Source: an uncultured Eggerthella sp. (GTDB lineage: Bacteria > Actinomycetota > Coriobacteriia > Coriobacteriales > Eggerthellaceae). Taken from it: a stretch of 64,000 bases of DNA. Below are positions 33,989-42,777 of this stretch, in pieces. The stretch's first letter is position 1, and each line of letters begins with the position of its first letter. Under the pieces are notes generated by a model. It saw only the letters and a program-made list of their open reading frames with translations, did not search any database and was not told the DNA's origin. The stretch is taken from positions 258,824 through 322,823 of the forward strand of contig UQNZ01000002.1 in NCBI GenBank assembly GCA_900542525.1, in the 5' to 3' direction. A program made the position numbers and the translations under genes.

Positions 33989-34465
33989 ATGAAAGTTCAA
34001 GATCTTACTCTTACCGATGAACTACGGGACATCGTTCAGATTGGCATCATCACCGACGATATAGAACGCACCAAGAAAGGCATGCTTGAAGTGTTCGGTT
34101 TAGAGCCCGATGCCGGCGGTCATTCGGTGTACAAGAAATCGATCTATCGCGATGGCAAGATCATCGATGCAGAAGTTATTTCTGCGTTCTATAACTTCTT
34201 CAATATCCAGCTCGAATTCTTGCAGCCAGTTGGCGACGATGACACGGTCTGGAGCGATTATGTGAAGATGGGGCAGAATGGCCTGCATCATATTCGCTTC
34301 GATGTGACCGATAACGATGTGGTCACGAAACTCATGGCGGAAAAGGGAATCGATGTATGGATGGAAGGCGCTTCGCTCATCGATCCCACCGCGCGTTTTA
34401 CCTACTACGATTCGCTCGATAAGCTGGGATTCATCGTTGAAGCAGTTACGCGTTCGAAGAATTAG
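33989..34465 (+). CDS. VOC-superfamily (glyoxalase-like) protein
   Basis: The 158-residue protein follows the vicinal-oxygen-chelate pattern: DIVQIGIITDDIERTKKGMLEVFGL at the start, a middle NIQLEFLQPVGDD strand and GLHHIRFDVTDNDVV with the metal histidine in the second half, ending DKLGFIVEAV. Methylmalonyl-CoA epimerase, glyoxalase I and ring-cleavage dioxygenases share this layout; the substrate is not evident. The ribosome site ggaagg precedes ATG. The SDR gene follows after 11 bases, so the two are co-translated and may act on the same small-molecule substrate. Confidence 0.82.
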   Translation: MKVQDLTLTDELRDIVQIGIITDDIERTKKGMLEVFGLEPDAGGHSVYKKSIYRDGKIIDAEVISAFYNFFNIQLEFLQPVGDDDTVWSDYVKMGQNGLHHIRFDVTDNDVVTKLMAEKGIDVWMEGASLIDPTARFTYYDSLDKLGFIVEAVTRSKN

Positions 34466-34476
34466 GAGTTACTACG

Positions 34477-35283
34477 ATGGCGAAATCATCTAAACAGGTT
34501 GTTCTGATCACGGGCGGCGCAATGGGCCAGGGGCGCACGCATGCTGTTGCGTTCGCAAAGGCAGGTTTTAATGTTGTGCTCATCGACATGCTCGAACCAG
34601 AGAACGAGACCTTCAAAGAGACCATCGCACTGGTTCACGATGCGGGTGGCGAAGTGTTGCCGTTGCAGGCGAACATCTGCTCCACGCCTGAAGTTGAAGC
34701 GGCGTTCGCTCAGGCATGGGAAACGTTTGGCCGCTTGGATGTGGTGGTGGCCAATGCAGGCATCATCAATTTCGGTTATACCTGGGAATTGAGTGATGAA
34801 CAGGTCGAGAAGACACTCGCGGTGAACCTAGAGGGAACTTGGCGCACGGATAAATATGCTGCGCTCTACATGCGTAAACAAGGCTATGGACGCATTATCA
34901 ACATCTCGTCTGTGTCGGGGCTTAAGGGTACCGCGCAGTTGGCAACATATTGCATGACCAAATTCGGCATCATCGGTCTTACCAAAACGCTCGCGCTTGA
35001 GCTCCAGAGTGAAGGCCTGCCGATCTACTGCAACGTTGTGTGCCCCACAAAGGTGCGCACGCCTATGTGCGAAACGGAGAGCTACGTTGATTTCGTGAAC
35101 TCAACGATGGGCAAGAGTTTCACCAACTGGCAAGAGATGTTCGAAGACGAGAAGAATCCTGGCGGGCTGAAGTTCCTCAATCCTGAAGACGTGACGGATA
35201 TGGTGCTGTGGCTTGCAGAATCAGAGGCTGCTACGAAATTCAATGGTCGCGAGATCGTGGTCGATCGTGGTGCGATGCTGTAA
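34477..35283 (+). CDS. SDR-family NAD(P)-dependent oxidoreductase
   Basis: The 268-residue classical SDR has the cofactor motif TGGAMGQGR, Asp at the end of beta-2 (LIDML) favouring NAD over NADP, VANAG, catalytic Ser in ISSVSG and Tyr-Lys in YCMTKFG, with CPTKVRTPM after it. GxGQGRxHAV is the start pattern of the carveol-dehydrogenase/mycofactocin-coupled SDR group, which includes alcohol and hydroxysteroid-type dehydrogenases. A bile acid or plant-compound substrate would fit this organism but is a guess. The ribosome site aggag precedes ATG. It is the second gene of the VOC-SDR pair and ends at a strong terminator. Confidence 0.86.
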   Translation: MAKSSKQVVLITGGAMGQGRTHAVAFAKAGFNVVLIDMLEPENETFKETIALVHDAGGEVLPLQANICSTPEVEAAFAQAWETFGRLDVVVANAGIINFGYTWELSDEQVEKTLAVNLEGTWRTDKYAALYMRKQGYGRIINISSVSGLKGTAQLATYCMTKFGIIGLTKTLALELQSEGLPIYCNVVCPTKVRTPMCETESYVDFVNSTMGKSFTNWQEMFEDEKNPGGLKFLNPEDVTDMVLWLAESEAATKFNGREIVVDRGAML

Positions 35284-35308
35284 GCTTTGCGGCAGTTAGT
35301 CAATGCGG

Positions 35309-35350
35309 GGCTGTTCCTTTCTTGCGTAAGGCAAAAGGAGCAGCCTTTTT
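35309..35350. terminator. Terminator between the SDR and TetR genes
   Basis: GGCTGTTCCTTT pairs with AAAGGAGCAGCC (one mismatch) and runs into TTTTT at 35346-35350. The TetR stop codon overlaps its right end. Confidence 0.85.
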
Positions 35351-35987
35351 ATTGTGCAAGACGATCGAGGCACATCTCGACGAAGTTGGTGTATGCATCC
35401 TCGAAATTGCCCTCTATGGGCGGCAAGCCGGCAATACGCATAGCTTCAGCTACTTGTTCGGCGCAATTGAAGTGATTGAATAGCGCAGCCGCTTGATAGA
35501 TAAGGCTCAAATAGAGATCAGAGGCTTCGTTTGCGCTGCACGAGAGGTGCTTCCGCAACAAAATGCGAATCGATTCGTTCATGAGTGCGAAGTTCTTCTT
35601 GAATTCAACGAGACGATCGAGCGAAGTGTTCGTTTCAATGATCGGGATCAAGATGCTTTGATAGCGCAAGAATTCTGGATGGCGTGCAACTGCGCAAGCC
35701 CACTCGCGCGCAAATTCAGCATTCGCGAGCTTCTTGCCTGCAAGCGAAGCCATAAGATCGTCGACCAAAGCGCGATTAGCGCGACTATGGAGCGCAAGGA
35801 ATATCTCTTCTTGGGTTGCCGCGTATTTGTAGAGGTTAGAGCGTGACCAGCCTAGCTCTTTTGCGATGAGCCCCATGTTGATCTCGTGATAGGGCAACTG
35901 TGCGAATAGTGTTTCGGTTGCATCCATGATCGCGCTCATGCGTTCAGCTTTTTGTTGCGGTGAACGTGCGCGTTGATAGTCGGCCAC
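35349..35987 (-). CDS. TetR-family transcriptional regulator
   Basis: The 212-residue protein begins with GTG at 35987 behind a strong aaggagg. The N-terminal helix-turn-helix is standard (ATETLFAQLPYHEINMGLIAKELGWSRSNLYKYAATQEEIFLAL). The C-terminal ligand domain is all helical with Cys residues near AACSAN and CAEQ. It converges on the VOC-SDR operon, so it could respond to the same substrate and bind the dyad at 33915, but there is no direct evidence. The terminator at 35309 separates the two. Confidence 0.9.
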   Translation of the reverse strand: MADYQRARSPQQKAERMSAIMDATETLFAQLPYHEINMGLIAKELGWSRSNLYKYAATQEEIFLALHSRANRALVDDLMASLAGKKLANAEFAREWACAVARHPEFLRYQSILIPIIETNTSLDRLVEFKKNFALMNESIRILLRKHLSCSANEASDLYLSLIYQAAALFNHFNCAEQVAEAMRIAGLPPIEGNFEDAYTNFVEMCLDRLAQ

Positions 35988-36057
35988 GTAAAACCTCCTT
36001 ATTCATGTTCGCTATTCTATCAAAAGGCTTGCCGTGCTGGTGTAGTAGGTTGGGCAG

Positions 36058-38160
36058 TTAGTCTTTGAGGTCTTCTTCCAGATAGCGCATGGTTTCGAGG
36101 TCGTGCGTCTTCTCTTTGAGACGCTCGTTGGTGGCATCGATATGCTTGATGCGCGCGGTGGTATCAGGCGATGCGTTATCAAGATCGTGCTGAGGCTCGT
36201 CGGAGAGCAGATCGTCATGCACGCGTCGCGGATCGAGCAGCATCACGGCGTGGGCGGCATCCATCGCGAACTTGTAATTGAGCTGCAGGACGCGCTGAAC
36301 ATCATGTTTCAGCTGCTTGATCTGTGCAAGCGATTCGCGCCGTGAAGGGCGCTCTTCCCATTTGATCTCCTTCAAGCTAAGGCTATTCGCGAGGTTTTCC
36401 ATGAACGCTGAATTCATGTGCAGGTAGTAGAGCAGTTGTACCGCACGCCACAGGTTAACGTGGCCGCGTTTGATGCCAAGATCGATCTGCGCGAGCAAGC
36501 GACCATCGATACGCTCCAGCTCGATGATCTTCGTGCGGATGGTCGTGGTTCGCTGCGTGCGCATGAAGAGGAAGATCACCATCACCACACAGGTTGCTGC
36601 GATGATCACAAAGCCGAGACGGATAACGAGCGCCATGCCGAGCGACGCATCGGCGGAATAGAGTGCGGTGAGCGCCATTTGTGTTCCAGCAGTGATAGAG
36701 ACCGTTTGGCTGATGTTCATGAGTATGACCAGGTAACACAGCGTGACGACCGTTGGCATGAGAAAGGGGCTCGGAATGAAATGCACAAAGAGTGCGAAGA
36801 TCGCGATGCCAACGAGCGTGCCTATGGTGCTGTTCTTCGTTGAGCGTAGCGTTTCGTCGTTGTAGGTGTTCAGGATCGTGAAGGCTACGATCGGTATCCA
36901 GATGCCGAAATCGAGCCCGATCAGGTGCGTGAGCGCGATGTCGGCCAGCACTGCGATCGTTACGATGGTGGCGAGCTGAAGGGAGAAGCGCGTTTGTGTG
37001 TTCTTGAGGCTGATGTTGTCACGCAAGAAATGGTACCGATAGCGAATGCTCTTGAGGAAGGGAGTGGTTTCGTCACGTGAGAGGCGGGTGTCGCGTAAGG
37101 TGCGCACGAGCGCTTCAAGAATCGCATTCCATGATTCGTGGTAGCAGGTGGTGTCGAAGCCGCGACGTTCAAGGAATGCTTCAAGCTCGCTCACTATCTC
37201 GGAGATGCGTGTGATCTTCTTGGTGGCGACTGCTTCGAAGACGGCGGCCAGATCGGCGAAGTATTCTCGGTTCTTCGACGTGATACTTTGTGCATTCTTG
37301 GAAGTAGCGTGGATCAGGTCTGAGATTTGTTCGCAGCAAAGGAGCAGTGCGAATGTGTAGCATTGTCGGCCCGAGAGTATACCGCCTTGGCGCATGACCG
37401 TGGCATATTCGGTTTGCGCGTAATCTTGGGCGAGGGTGAACGTTCTTTCGGGTTCAACCTGCGTTTCGAGGGTTGCAGCAGAAGGCTGTGGCTCTTCTGT
37501 TGCGCCTGTGGTGGCTGATGGCGAATCATTTGTGAAGGCGGGGTTCGTGCTATTCGCCGGTTCGGTTGCAGATGCTTGTGCTAGGAGGCGGAGTTGAGCG
37601 GCTACATCGCCGAAGGCTTCGCGCATGAAGGCGCGATCGCGGGCAAATTCGTCGAGCTTGCCGGTCTTTCTCAGCACGATGCGCATGAGATAGATAAAGG
37701 CGGTGGTGAGCGCGATTGAAAGGCCGAGCGCTGCAAGGCGTGGCAAGATCTCACCAGGGGTAATGGGGTAGATCAGCAGGAACAGGTAGCCGAGCCCGAG
37801 CCAGTAGAAATTACGGGGAAGGTAGTCATCGGATTGGGTGAGCGTGATGAAGAACAAGTAGCAAAAGCTCATGATTACGAAGAGCACATCGTTGAGCCCT
37901 GCGATGCTCGCGCATACGCCCATAAGTACGAACCAGCAAAGACGCCACAGGTAGTTCGCGAACGAAAGCCCGGGGTCTTGGATGATAGCGCGCGAAAAGA
38001 AGAGGAAAACGATGCCGAGCAGTGCATCGGCTACGCCAAAGAGGTAATAGATGGTGAAGAAGAGCAGAACGAAAAACACCAGATAAGGAAGGGCATCAAG
38101 AAATTTTTCCTTTAAGCTGGCGAAGCTGAATCGTGCTTGTTGTTCCGTCTGTTCTTTCAT
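36058..38160 (-). CDS. FUSC-family (YccS/AaeB-like) inner-membrane protein
   Basis: It is a 700-residue protein with two clusters of membrane helices (about residues 25-160 and 385-520) separated by a cytoplasmic region of about 200 residues, and a long charged helical C-terminus. FARDRAFMREAF, GLDFGIWIPIVAFTILNTYNDETLRSTKNSTIGTLVGIAIFALFVH matches the FUSC (fusaric acid resistance-like) signature region. Characterised members export aromatic carboxylic acids. It appears monocistronic. The low-complexity TEEPQPSAATLETQ patch in the loop is a likely linker. Confidence 0.85.
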   Translation of the reverse strand: MKEQTEQQARFSFASLKEKFLDALPYLVFFVLLFFTIYYLFGVADALLGIVFLFFSRAIIQDPGLSFANYLWRLCWFVLMGVCASIAGLNDVLFVIMSFCYLFFITLTQSDDYLPRNFYWLGLGYLFLLIYPITPGEILPRLAALGLSIALTTAFIYLMRIVLRKTGKLDEFARDRAFMREAFGDVAAQLRLLAQASATEPANSTNPAFTNDSPSATTGATEEPQPSAATLETQVEPERTFTLAQDYAQTEYATVMRQGGILSGRQCYTFALLLCCEQISDLIHATSKNAQSITSKNREYFADLAAVFEAVATKKITRISEIVSELEAFLERRGFDTTCYHESWNAILEALVRTLRDTRLSRDETTPFLKSIRYRYHFLRDNISLKNTQTRFSLQLATIVTIAVLADIALTHLIGLDFGIWIPIVAFTILNTYNDETLRSTKNSTIGTLVGIAIFALFVHFIPSPFLMPTVVTLCYLVILMNISQTVSITAGTQMALTALYSADASLGMALVIRLGFVIIAATCVVMVIFLFMRTQRTTTIRTKIIELERIDGRLLAQIDLGIKRGHVNLWRAVQLLYYLHMNSAFMENLANSLSLKEIKWEERPSRRESLAQIKQLKHDVQRVLQLNYKFAMDAAHAVMLLDPRRVHDDLLSDEPQHDLDNASPDTTARIKHIDATNERLKEKTHDLETMRYLEEDLKD

Positions 38161-38367
38161 GGGATTTGATTATCGCACCGAATCCCATACTGTTGCCTTA
38201 CTGCAATAAAACTACTTGTTTATGGGGGCTTGCATCTTCAAGTCTGCAGGTGAGAGGCTGATGTGTGGTGAAGAAATGGAGAAGAGGCACGTTGAGAGAT
38301 TGAGGTAAATCAAACAATTTGACAGACGGCTTGCCAGGATTAGTGGGTTACAAGCAAAAGCAAGAGA

Positions 38368-39360
38368 TTAGTTTTCAGTATTAACGGAGTTGACGATATC
38401 GGTTAGTAGTTTGACGTGTGCATTGGTGTCATTCAAGCAGGGTACATAAACAAAGTGTTCGCTTTCGATTTTCAAGGCAGGGTCTTCACGCACTTGATGA
38501 CGCAGCTCGATATCGATGTCGTAAAGCGTTTCGAGGCAGTCGATCGAAAAATTCGGAGCGACCACGAACAAGTGTCCGCGCGGTGCACCGAGTGCTTGAA
38601 GGGCTTTGGGAGTGAAGGGGTTAAGCCACGAACGTGCCTTATCGAAGCAGCATTGGAAGCCGATTTCCCAAGTTGTTTCACTCAGGTTTAATATGCGTGC
38701 GATTTCTTCAACGGTTGTGAGTGATGTTTGTGCATAAGTGTCACCAGCGCGGATGTCTTTCATGGGGATGGAATGGAAGGCAAAAAGCAGCTTATCACCT
38801 GATGCTTCATCAAAACCAGCTGCGCGGATCGAATCGGCGATAGCCTCACTATAGAGCGGGTTGGTACAGTAATCTGAGATCTCGCATATGCGTGGGTGCC
38901 AATCGAGGGCGGTAAGAGCGGCGTGTATCTTGTCGAATACAACGCTGGAGGTTGAAAGGGCGCTCTGGGGATAAAGAGGGAGGATCACGAGTTCCTCGCA
39001 TCCTTGTTCGTGGAGCTCAGCGATAACCTGTGCGACGGAAGGAGAGCCGTAGCTCATGGCGGCGCGCACCAGCATGTCTTCAGCGTGCTCGTCAAGTGCG
39101 GTTTGTAGCTGCTGGGCAAGTGAAATCATGGTTGTTTTAAGAGGCGAGCCATTCGGAGTCCAAATGAGCTGGTATTTTTCTGCCGAAGCATTCGAGCGCT
39201 TGGGGAGGATAAAGGCTTGAAGGATGATCTTCCACAAGGGGGCGGGCATCGGGCAAATGCGCGGGTCTTGAAGAAATTCGACCAAATATGCGCGTACGGC
39301 ATCCGCTTCGGGCGCATCGGGTGTGCCCGTGTTCGCTATGATGATACCCCGTTTGCTCAT
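38368..39360 (-). CDS. hemH: Ferrochelatase (protoporphyrin/coproporphyrin) HemH
   Basis: It inserts Fe2+ into a porphyrin at the end of heme synthesis. I start at ATG 39360 (MSKRGIIIANTGTPD, 330 residues), where homology begins; the frame remains open for 53 more codons upstream but those look non-coding. The motifs are FLQDPRICPMP, AMSYGSPSVAQV, LPLYPQSALSTSS, the catalytic His in FAFHSIPMKD, FQCCFDKARSWLNPFT and the acidic site in PNFSIDCLETLYDID. Actinobacteria generally use the coproporphyrin route, so CpfC is a possible name. No other heme gene is nearby. No clear ribosome site is seen. Confidence 0.9.
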   Translation of the reverse strand: MSKRGIIIANTGTPDAPEADAVRAYLVEFLQDPRICPMPAPLWKIILQAFILPKRSNASAEKYQLIWTPNGSPLKTTMISLAQQLQTALDEHAEDMLVRAAMSYGSPSVAQVIAELHEQGCEELVILPLYPQSALSTSSVVFDKIHAALTALDWHPRICEISDYCTNPLYSEAIADSIRAAGFDEASGDKLLFAFHSIPMKDIRAGDTYAQTSLTTVEEIARILNLSETTWEIGFQCCFDKARSWLNPFTPKALQALGAPRGHLFVVAPNFSIDCLETLYDIDIELRHQVREDPALKIESEHFVYVPCLNDTNAHVKLLTDIVNSVNTEN

Positions 39361-39758
39361 GAAGTACCCAAGCTTCCCTTTGATATACGGCGCAGAAACT
39401 GAGGTTGCGCTAACTTTAGTTGAGTTGTTCTCTACTATAGCGAGTGCACATAAGGCTTGCGTCCAGTATTCGATGAAAGCGGTTTGCTCTGTGATGATCG
39501 TGACGCCTATTTGTTGCAAGAAGGTATGAAATCAAGATGAGGGCATTGCGTACTGGGCTTCATGGCGAATTCCCTTAAATGGCACAGACGGTTTAAGATA
39601 TCTATTTGCATGGTATTATTTATACAACATGTTTTATTTATTATGGGCATAGCGTCGTTCAATTGAAAGGCTCCGCGCAAATGCGTCTTTCAGATAGAAC
39701 ACTACTTTGCTGCAACAGAGTTGACGAATAATACGATCTTGTTTGAAAGAAGTAGCAT
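39361..39758. other. 398-bp region between hemH and a TetR gene
   Basis: Divergent promoters should lie here. The hemH frame is open for 53 codons into it on the minus strand without protein-like content. The part near 39600-39650 is AT-rich (tattatttatacaaca), and TTGACG stands at 39721, but no correctly spaced -10 is visible. No repeat or RNA gene was recognised. Confidence 0.5.
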
Positions 39759-40364
39759 ATGGCAAGACCGAAGAAAAGCAATCAGCCTTCCGTGCGCGAT
39801 CGAATGATCGAGGCCTTTTGGCAGTTGCTCGAGGACAACCAACTGCACGAGATATCAGTTGGGATGATCGTGGCAAAAGCAGGATGTAACAGAGGAACAT
39901 TCTACTATCATTTTGCAGACAAGGACGAACTCATGCTAGCGGCTCTTGGTCGGGAAGTTAAAGGGCTGCCCAACTGCATTATTTCCGTTATAGCAGGTGA
40001 TAATCCTGAGGCAGTTATTGAATCGATGATAGAGGGTCATATTCCGCGCCTTTCTCTTTTCATAGAGCAGGGCGGACAAACGATCGTCGAGAAGAACCTC
40101 AAAAGCTACGTGATAAAGATCTGGTCAACCTTCTTGCTACCTGAAGGAGGAGAGCTTGACCTCAAATCGCGTCTTATTATCGAACATACAGCGAGCGGCA
40201 TATTGGGAGTTATCGCTTATTTCAGTGGAGAAAAGCGAGAAAAGATCGATACTATTCCCGTTGATTTTTTGATGGATGCAGCATCAGTTGCGTTGGACCA
40301 TGTTTGCGCTATTCAGCAGGTGAGCAAAGAAGAGTTGATCGCTCGCTTGAAGATGTATCGCTAA
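39759..40364 (+). CDS. TetR-family transcriptional regulator
   Basis: It is a 201-residue protein with a clear TetR helix-turn-helix (MIEAFWQLLEDNQLHEISVGMIVAKAGCNRGTFYYHFADKDEL). The C-terminal domain is helical and resembles the TetR_C_33-like group. A gaaagaag site precedes ATG. It converges with the MFS transporter gene (48 bases between stops), a common TetR-efflux arrangement, though usually such pairs are divergent. It may control the MFS gene or hemH. Confidence 0.9.
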   Translation: MARPKKSNQPSVRDRMIEAFWQLLEDNQLHEISVGMIVAKAGCNRGTFYYHFADKDELMLAALGREVKGLPNCIISVIAGDNPEAVIESMIEGHIPRLSLFIEQGGQTIVEKNLKSYVIKIWSTFLLPEGGELDLKSRLIIEHTASGILGVIAYFSGEKREKIDTIPVDFLMDAASVALDHVCAIQQVSKEELIARLKMYR

Positions 40365-40412
40365 TTCTCAAGATTCAATCTGGCTGCTAGATAGGCTGAA
40401 TTTCATATTTTT

Positions 40413-41723
40413 CTAGGCGGCTTCAGGTGCTTTGACTCTAGTGCTGGGCATAGTGCCCTTGCGGCCGGTTTTGATCGTGCGGCGATGCAAGAGCGCAATG
40501 GCGGGGATCGCGAGAGCGAGCACGCCTCCCATGATGAATCCAGCTTGAGCGCCCCACAGGTCGATCATGATACCTGCCAATGTCGGCCCGATCGCAAGAC
40601 CGCATGTGCAGCCTGCATTGAGCCAGGTGATAGCTTCGGTCAGGCGTTTTCCCGGAACAGAGCGTTCGCAGGCGCCATTCATCACGATCAGGAAGGGTGC
40701 GTAGAAGAGCGCGCCAAAACAGGAGATCACGTACAGACTCACGGCATCGCTGATCAGTATCATCGATCCATAAGCCACGCCGATGCAGATGGCAGCGATC
40801 AGCACTTGCTTGTAGTGGGGGATCGCAAGGCGCAAGGTGCCGAACAGGAAGCCTATCGCGATCGAGACGAGCGCCGAGAGTATCAGCGCGCCGCTAGCGA
40901 TGTTCGGTTCACCCAGTTCTTCAGCGAATGCGACCGAGGTAGTGTCGAAGGTTCCGAAGAACGAGCCGAGCAGGAGCATCAGAATGAAGAGCACCCGTAC
41001 GATGCGTGAGGAGCAAAAGAGACTTTTCTTCTCGCTTACGGATGTTGAACTGCTGGATGTTGGGTCGTCAGATGAAGCGGTATCCGCTGCTGATCTCCAT
41101 CCGGGGTGAGGTTCAGTTTCTTTTGCGTGCGTGAGCAACGCTGCGCCGATCAAGAAGCACACACCGCCTACGGCAAGGCCTGCTATTGGAGTAAAAGATG
41201 AGGCAAGGAAGATCGAAAGGGCGGGAGCGATCATGAAGCCGATGTCGTCCAAAATTCCTTCATAAGAAAAGATAGTGGTTACATTCGGCGCCTTTTCTCC
41301 CAGCTTGCCTGTGCGCAGAAGATAGACCCATCGAGCACGTGAAAGAGCTTGAGCGCTGGGGATGCAACCGACGAAGACCGACGCTATGAACAAAATCCAG
41401 AGGGGGCCATGGAATTGAACCGTGATCAGGAGCGCGACCAACCCAGTCAGGCTGACCAGCGCGGCAAAAGGCACTACGCGTGATTGGCCACGTTCGTCGA
41501 CCAGTTTTCCTAGGCGTGGACCTATCAGGAAGATCGCAAGTGCGATAACTGATGAGACAAGACCCGATTCGAGAAATGAATAGCCAGCCAGCGAAAGCAT
41601 AGCAACGGTTCCGATGTTCATCATGTAGCCATACATGCGCATCAGCAAGCAAGCGATGTCAAAGCGTCGCGCTGGACGAACGTTCAAGATCGCCCCATAT
41701 ACTTTCAGATCTACTGCAGGCAT
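40413..41723 (-). CDS. MFS-family transporter
   Basis: It is a 436-residue protein with about twelve helices. The loop 2-3 region reads GPRLGKLVDERGQSRVVPF, a DRxGRR-like motif A variant, and the half-way loop is a charged, Ser-rich segment (about 200-230). The second half contains SVAFAEELGEPNIASGAL and CERSVPGKRLTEAITWLNAG, which resemble drug-efflux (YttB/NorA-like, DHA1) members. The substrate is unknown. The C-terminus is basic. Start at ATG 41723 has only a weak site (aaagaga). Confidence 0.87.
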   Translation of the reverse strand: MPAVDLKVYGAILNVRPARRFDIACLLMRMYGYMMNIGTVAMLSLAGYSFLESGLVSSVIALAIFLIGPRLGKLVDERGQSRVVPFAALVSLTGLVALLITVQFHGPLWILFIASVFVGCIPSAQALSRARWVYLLRTGKLGEKAPNVTTIFSYEGILDDIGFMIAPALSIFLASSFTPIAGLAVGGVCFLIGAALLTHAKETEPHPGWRSAADTASSDDPTSSSSTSVSEKKSLFCSSRIVRVLFILMLLLGSFFGTFDTTSVAFAEELGEPNIASGALILSALVSIAIGFLFGTLRLAIPHYKQVLIAAICIGVAYGSMILISDAVSLYVISCFGALFYAPFLIVMNGACERSVPGKRLTEAITWLNAGCTCGLAIGPTLAGIMIDLWGAQAGFIMGGVLALAIPAIALLHRRTIKTGRKGTMPSTRVKAPEAA

Positions 41724-41874
41724 CGTTCTCTTTGTTCCCGTTCAAATTAGGTGTTGGTATCTTCTGCGGATATGAATGATAGGCACGTTGCAATCGAGAT
41801 GCAACAAGGTGTTGCTTGAACCCGCGAACGGTATTTTCATAATGGAATTAGGCACTTACATGAAAGGACTCATT

Positions 41875-42339
41875 ATGGCTATGAGCGATACGATCACACA
41901 GATCCGAACCGAAAAAGGGCTGACGCAGGAGCAGATGGCGCGTGATCTGTTCGTGACCAGACAAGCGATCTCTCGTTGGGAAACTGGGGAAACATCGCCT
42001 GGCATCGATATGGTGAAGTTGATCTGTGTTACCTATTCGATCCCTCTTGAGCGCTTCTTCGAGATGCCAGCAGAGTATTACTGTCAGTGCTGCTCGATGC
42101 CAATACCCAATGAATCGCTGCATGGCACTGAAGCAGATGGCTCGCTGAGCGATCACTACTGCAAGTGGTGCTATCAAGAGGGCGATTTTACAGCAAAAGA
42201 TGTCGATATGGATGAGTTCATCGAGGCTACTGCCCAGATGGAAGCTGATGCGATGGGCATTTCGCGTGAAGAAGCGGTCTCGCTTATGGCAACTTTGCTC
42301 CCGCACCTTGATCGCTGGAAGGGCGAAGCCAAGAACTGA
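41875..42339 (+). CDS. XRE-type regulator with C-terminal zinc ribbon
   Basis: The start is at 41875, where aaagga lies six bases before ATG; the frame is open farther upstream without a site. The 154 residues hold a Cro/CI helix-turn-helix (ITQIRTEKGLTQEQMARDLFVTRQAISRWETGETSPGIDMVKLI) and, from about 70, a zinc-ribbon of the PF12674 kind: YCQCCSMPIP..GTEADGSLSDHYCKWCYQEGDF. Typical relatives are short stand-alone regulators of unknown target. The end (MEADAMGISREEAVSLMATLLPHLDRWK) is a conserved helix. It lies immediately before the tRNA-fMet locus on the opposite strand. Confidence 0.88.
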   Translation: MAMSDTITQIRTEKGLTQEQMARDLFVTRQAISRWETGETSPGIDMVKLICVTYSIPLERFFEMPAEYYCQCCSMPIPNESLHGTEADGSLSDHYCKWCYQEGDFTAKDVDMDEFIEATAQMEADAMGISREEAVSLMATLLPHLDRWKGEAKN

Positions 42340-42468
42340 GAGAAAAGCGGAGCGTCATTCGTCGATCAGTTGAAACATTTGTCAGTTGAAACGTTTGATG
42401 ATGCCTGTCTAGAAATCGATCTCTTCCCAGCACTCAAGGGAAAGCCCAGGTACACGTTTGAACTCATT

Positions 42469-42500
42469 AAAAAGCCGACCTAATGGTCGGCTTTGATTTT
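42469..42500 (-). terminator. Terminator of the initiator tRNA (bidirectional)
   Basis: AAAGCCGACC-taat-GGTCGGCTTT is a perfect 10-bp stem. On the minus strand it follows the tRNA 3' end and leads into TTTTTAAT; on the plus strand it runs into gatttt and could also end the XRE transcript. Confidence 0.88.
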
Positions 42501-42576
42501 GGTCGCGGGGGCTGGATTTGAACCAACGACCTCCGGGTTATGAGCCCGGCGAGCTACCAGACTGCTCCACCCCGCA
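42500..42576 (-). tRNA. Initiator tRNA-fMet (anticodon CAU)
   Basis: The 77-base gene folds completely. Three G:C pairs close the anticodon stem (CCGGG-CTCATAA-CCCGG), which with the CAU anticodon and GGTTCAAATCC T-loop identify the initiator. The 3' CCA is encoded (42500-42502 complement). The first acceptor position is U1 opposite G72, a weak pair replacing the C1-A72 mismatch of E. coli, consistent with initiator use. A 31-base stretch covering the anticodon arm and T-arm entry recurs with two changes inside the permease gene at 43575-43605. Confidence 0.95.
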
Positions 42577-42643
42577 CTATATGTTCCGCTCGTTCCGAGT
42601 AAGCTATCTGGTATAACTCGTGAACGAAAAGCGACAGTAAAAT

Positions 42644-42672
42644 ATAATAGCCGCCATAACGCTGAAGCGCAA
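42644..42672 (-). promoter_or_regulatory. Possible promoter of the initiator tRNA
   Basis: On the minus strand TTGCGC (42667-42672) and TATTAT (42644-42649) stand 17 bases apart. Transcription would start near 42637, giving a leader of about 60 bases before the tRNA. Confidence 0.4.
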
Positions 42673-42777
42673 GAAGTACTTCGATCGTAGCCATTCGCAT
42701 GCGATGAACGGCAAAATGCGCATCTAAATGGCTGCATCTACTTCTTGCACCGCTAAAAGTGAACCTCACATAAAGAG

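Noticed and set aside
39361..39519. Upstream extension of hemH to base 39519
   Set aside because: The extra 53 residues have no similarity to ferrochelatase N-termini, and the homologous start is the ATG at 39360.
42480..42737. 85-codon frame ending [16 protein letters not shown]
   Set aside because: This peptide is the well-known misreading of a tRNA gene; the region is tRNA-fMet.
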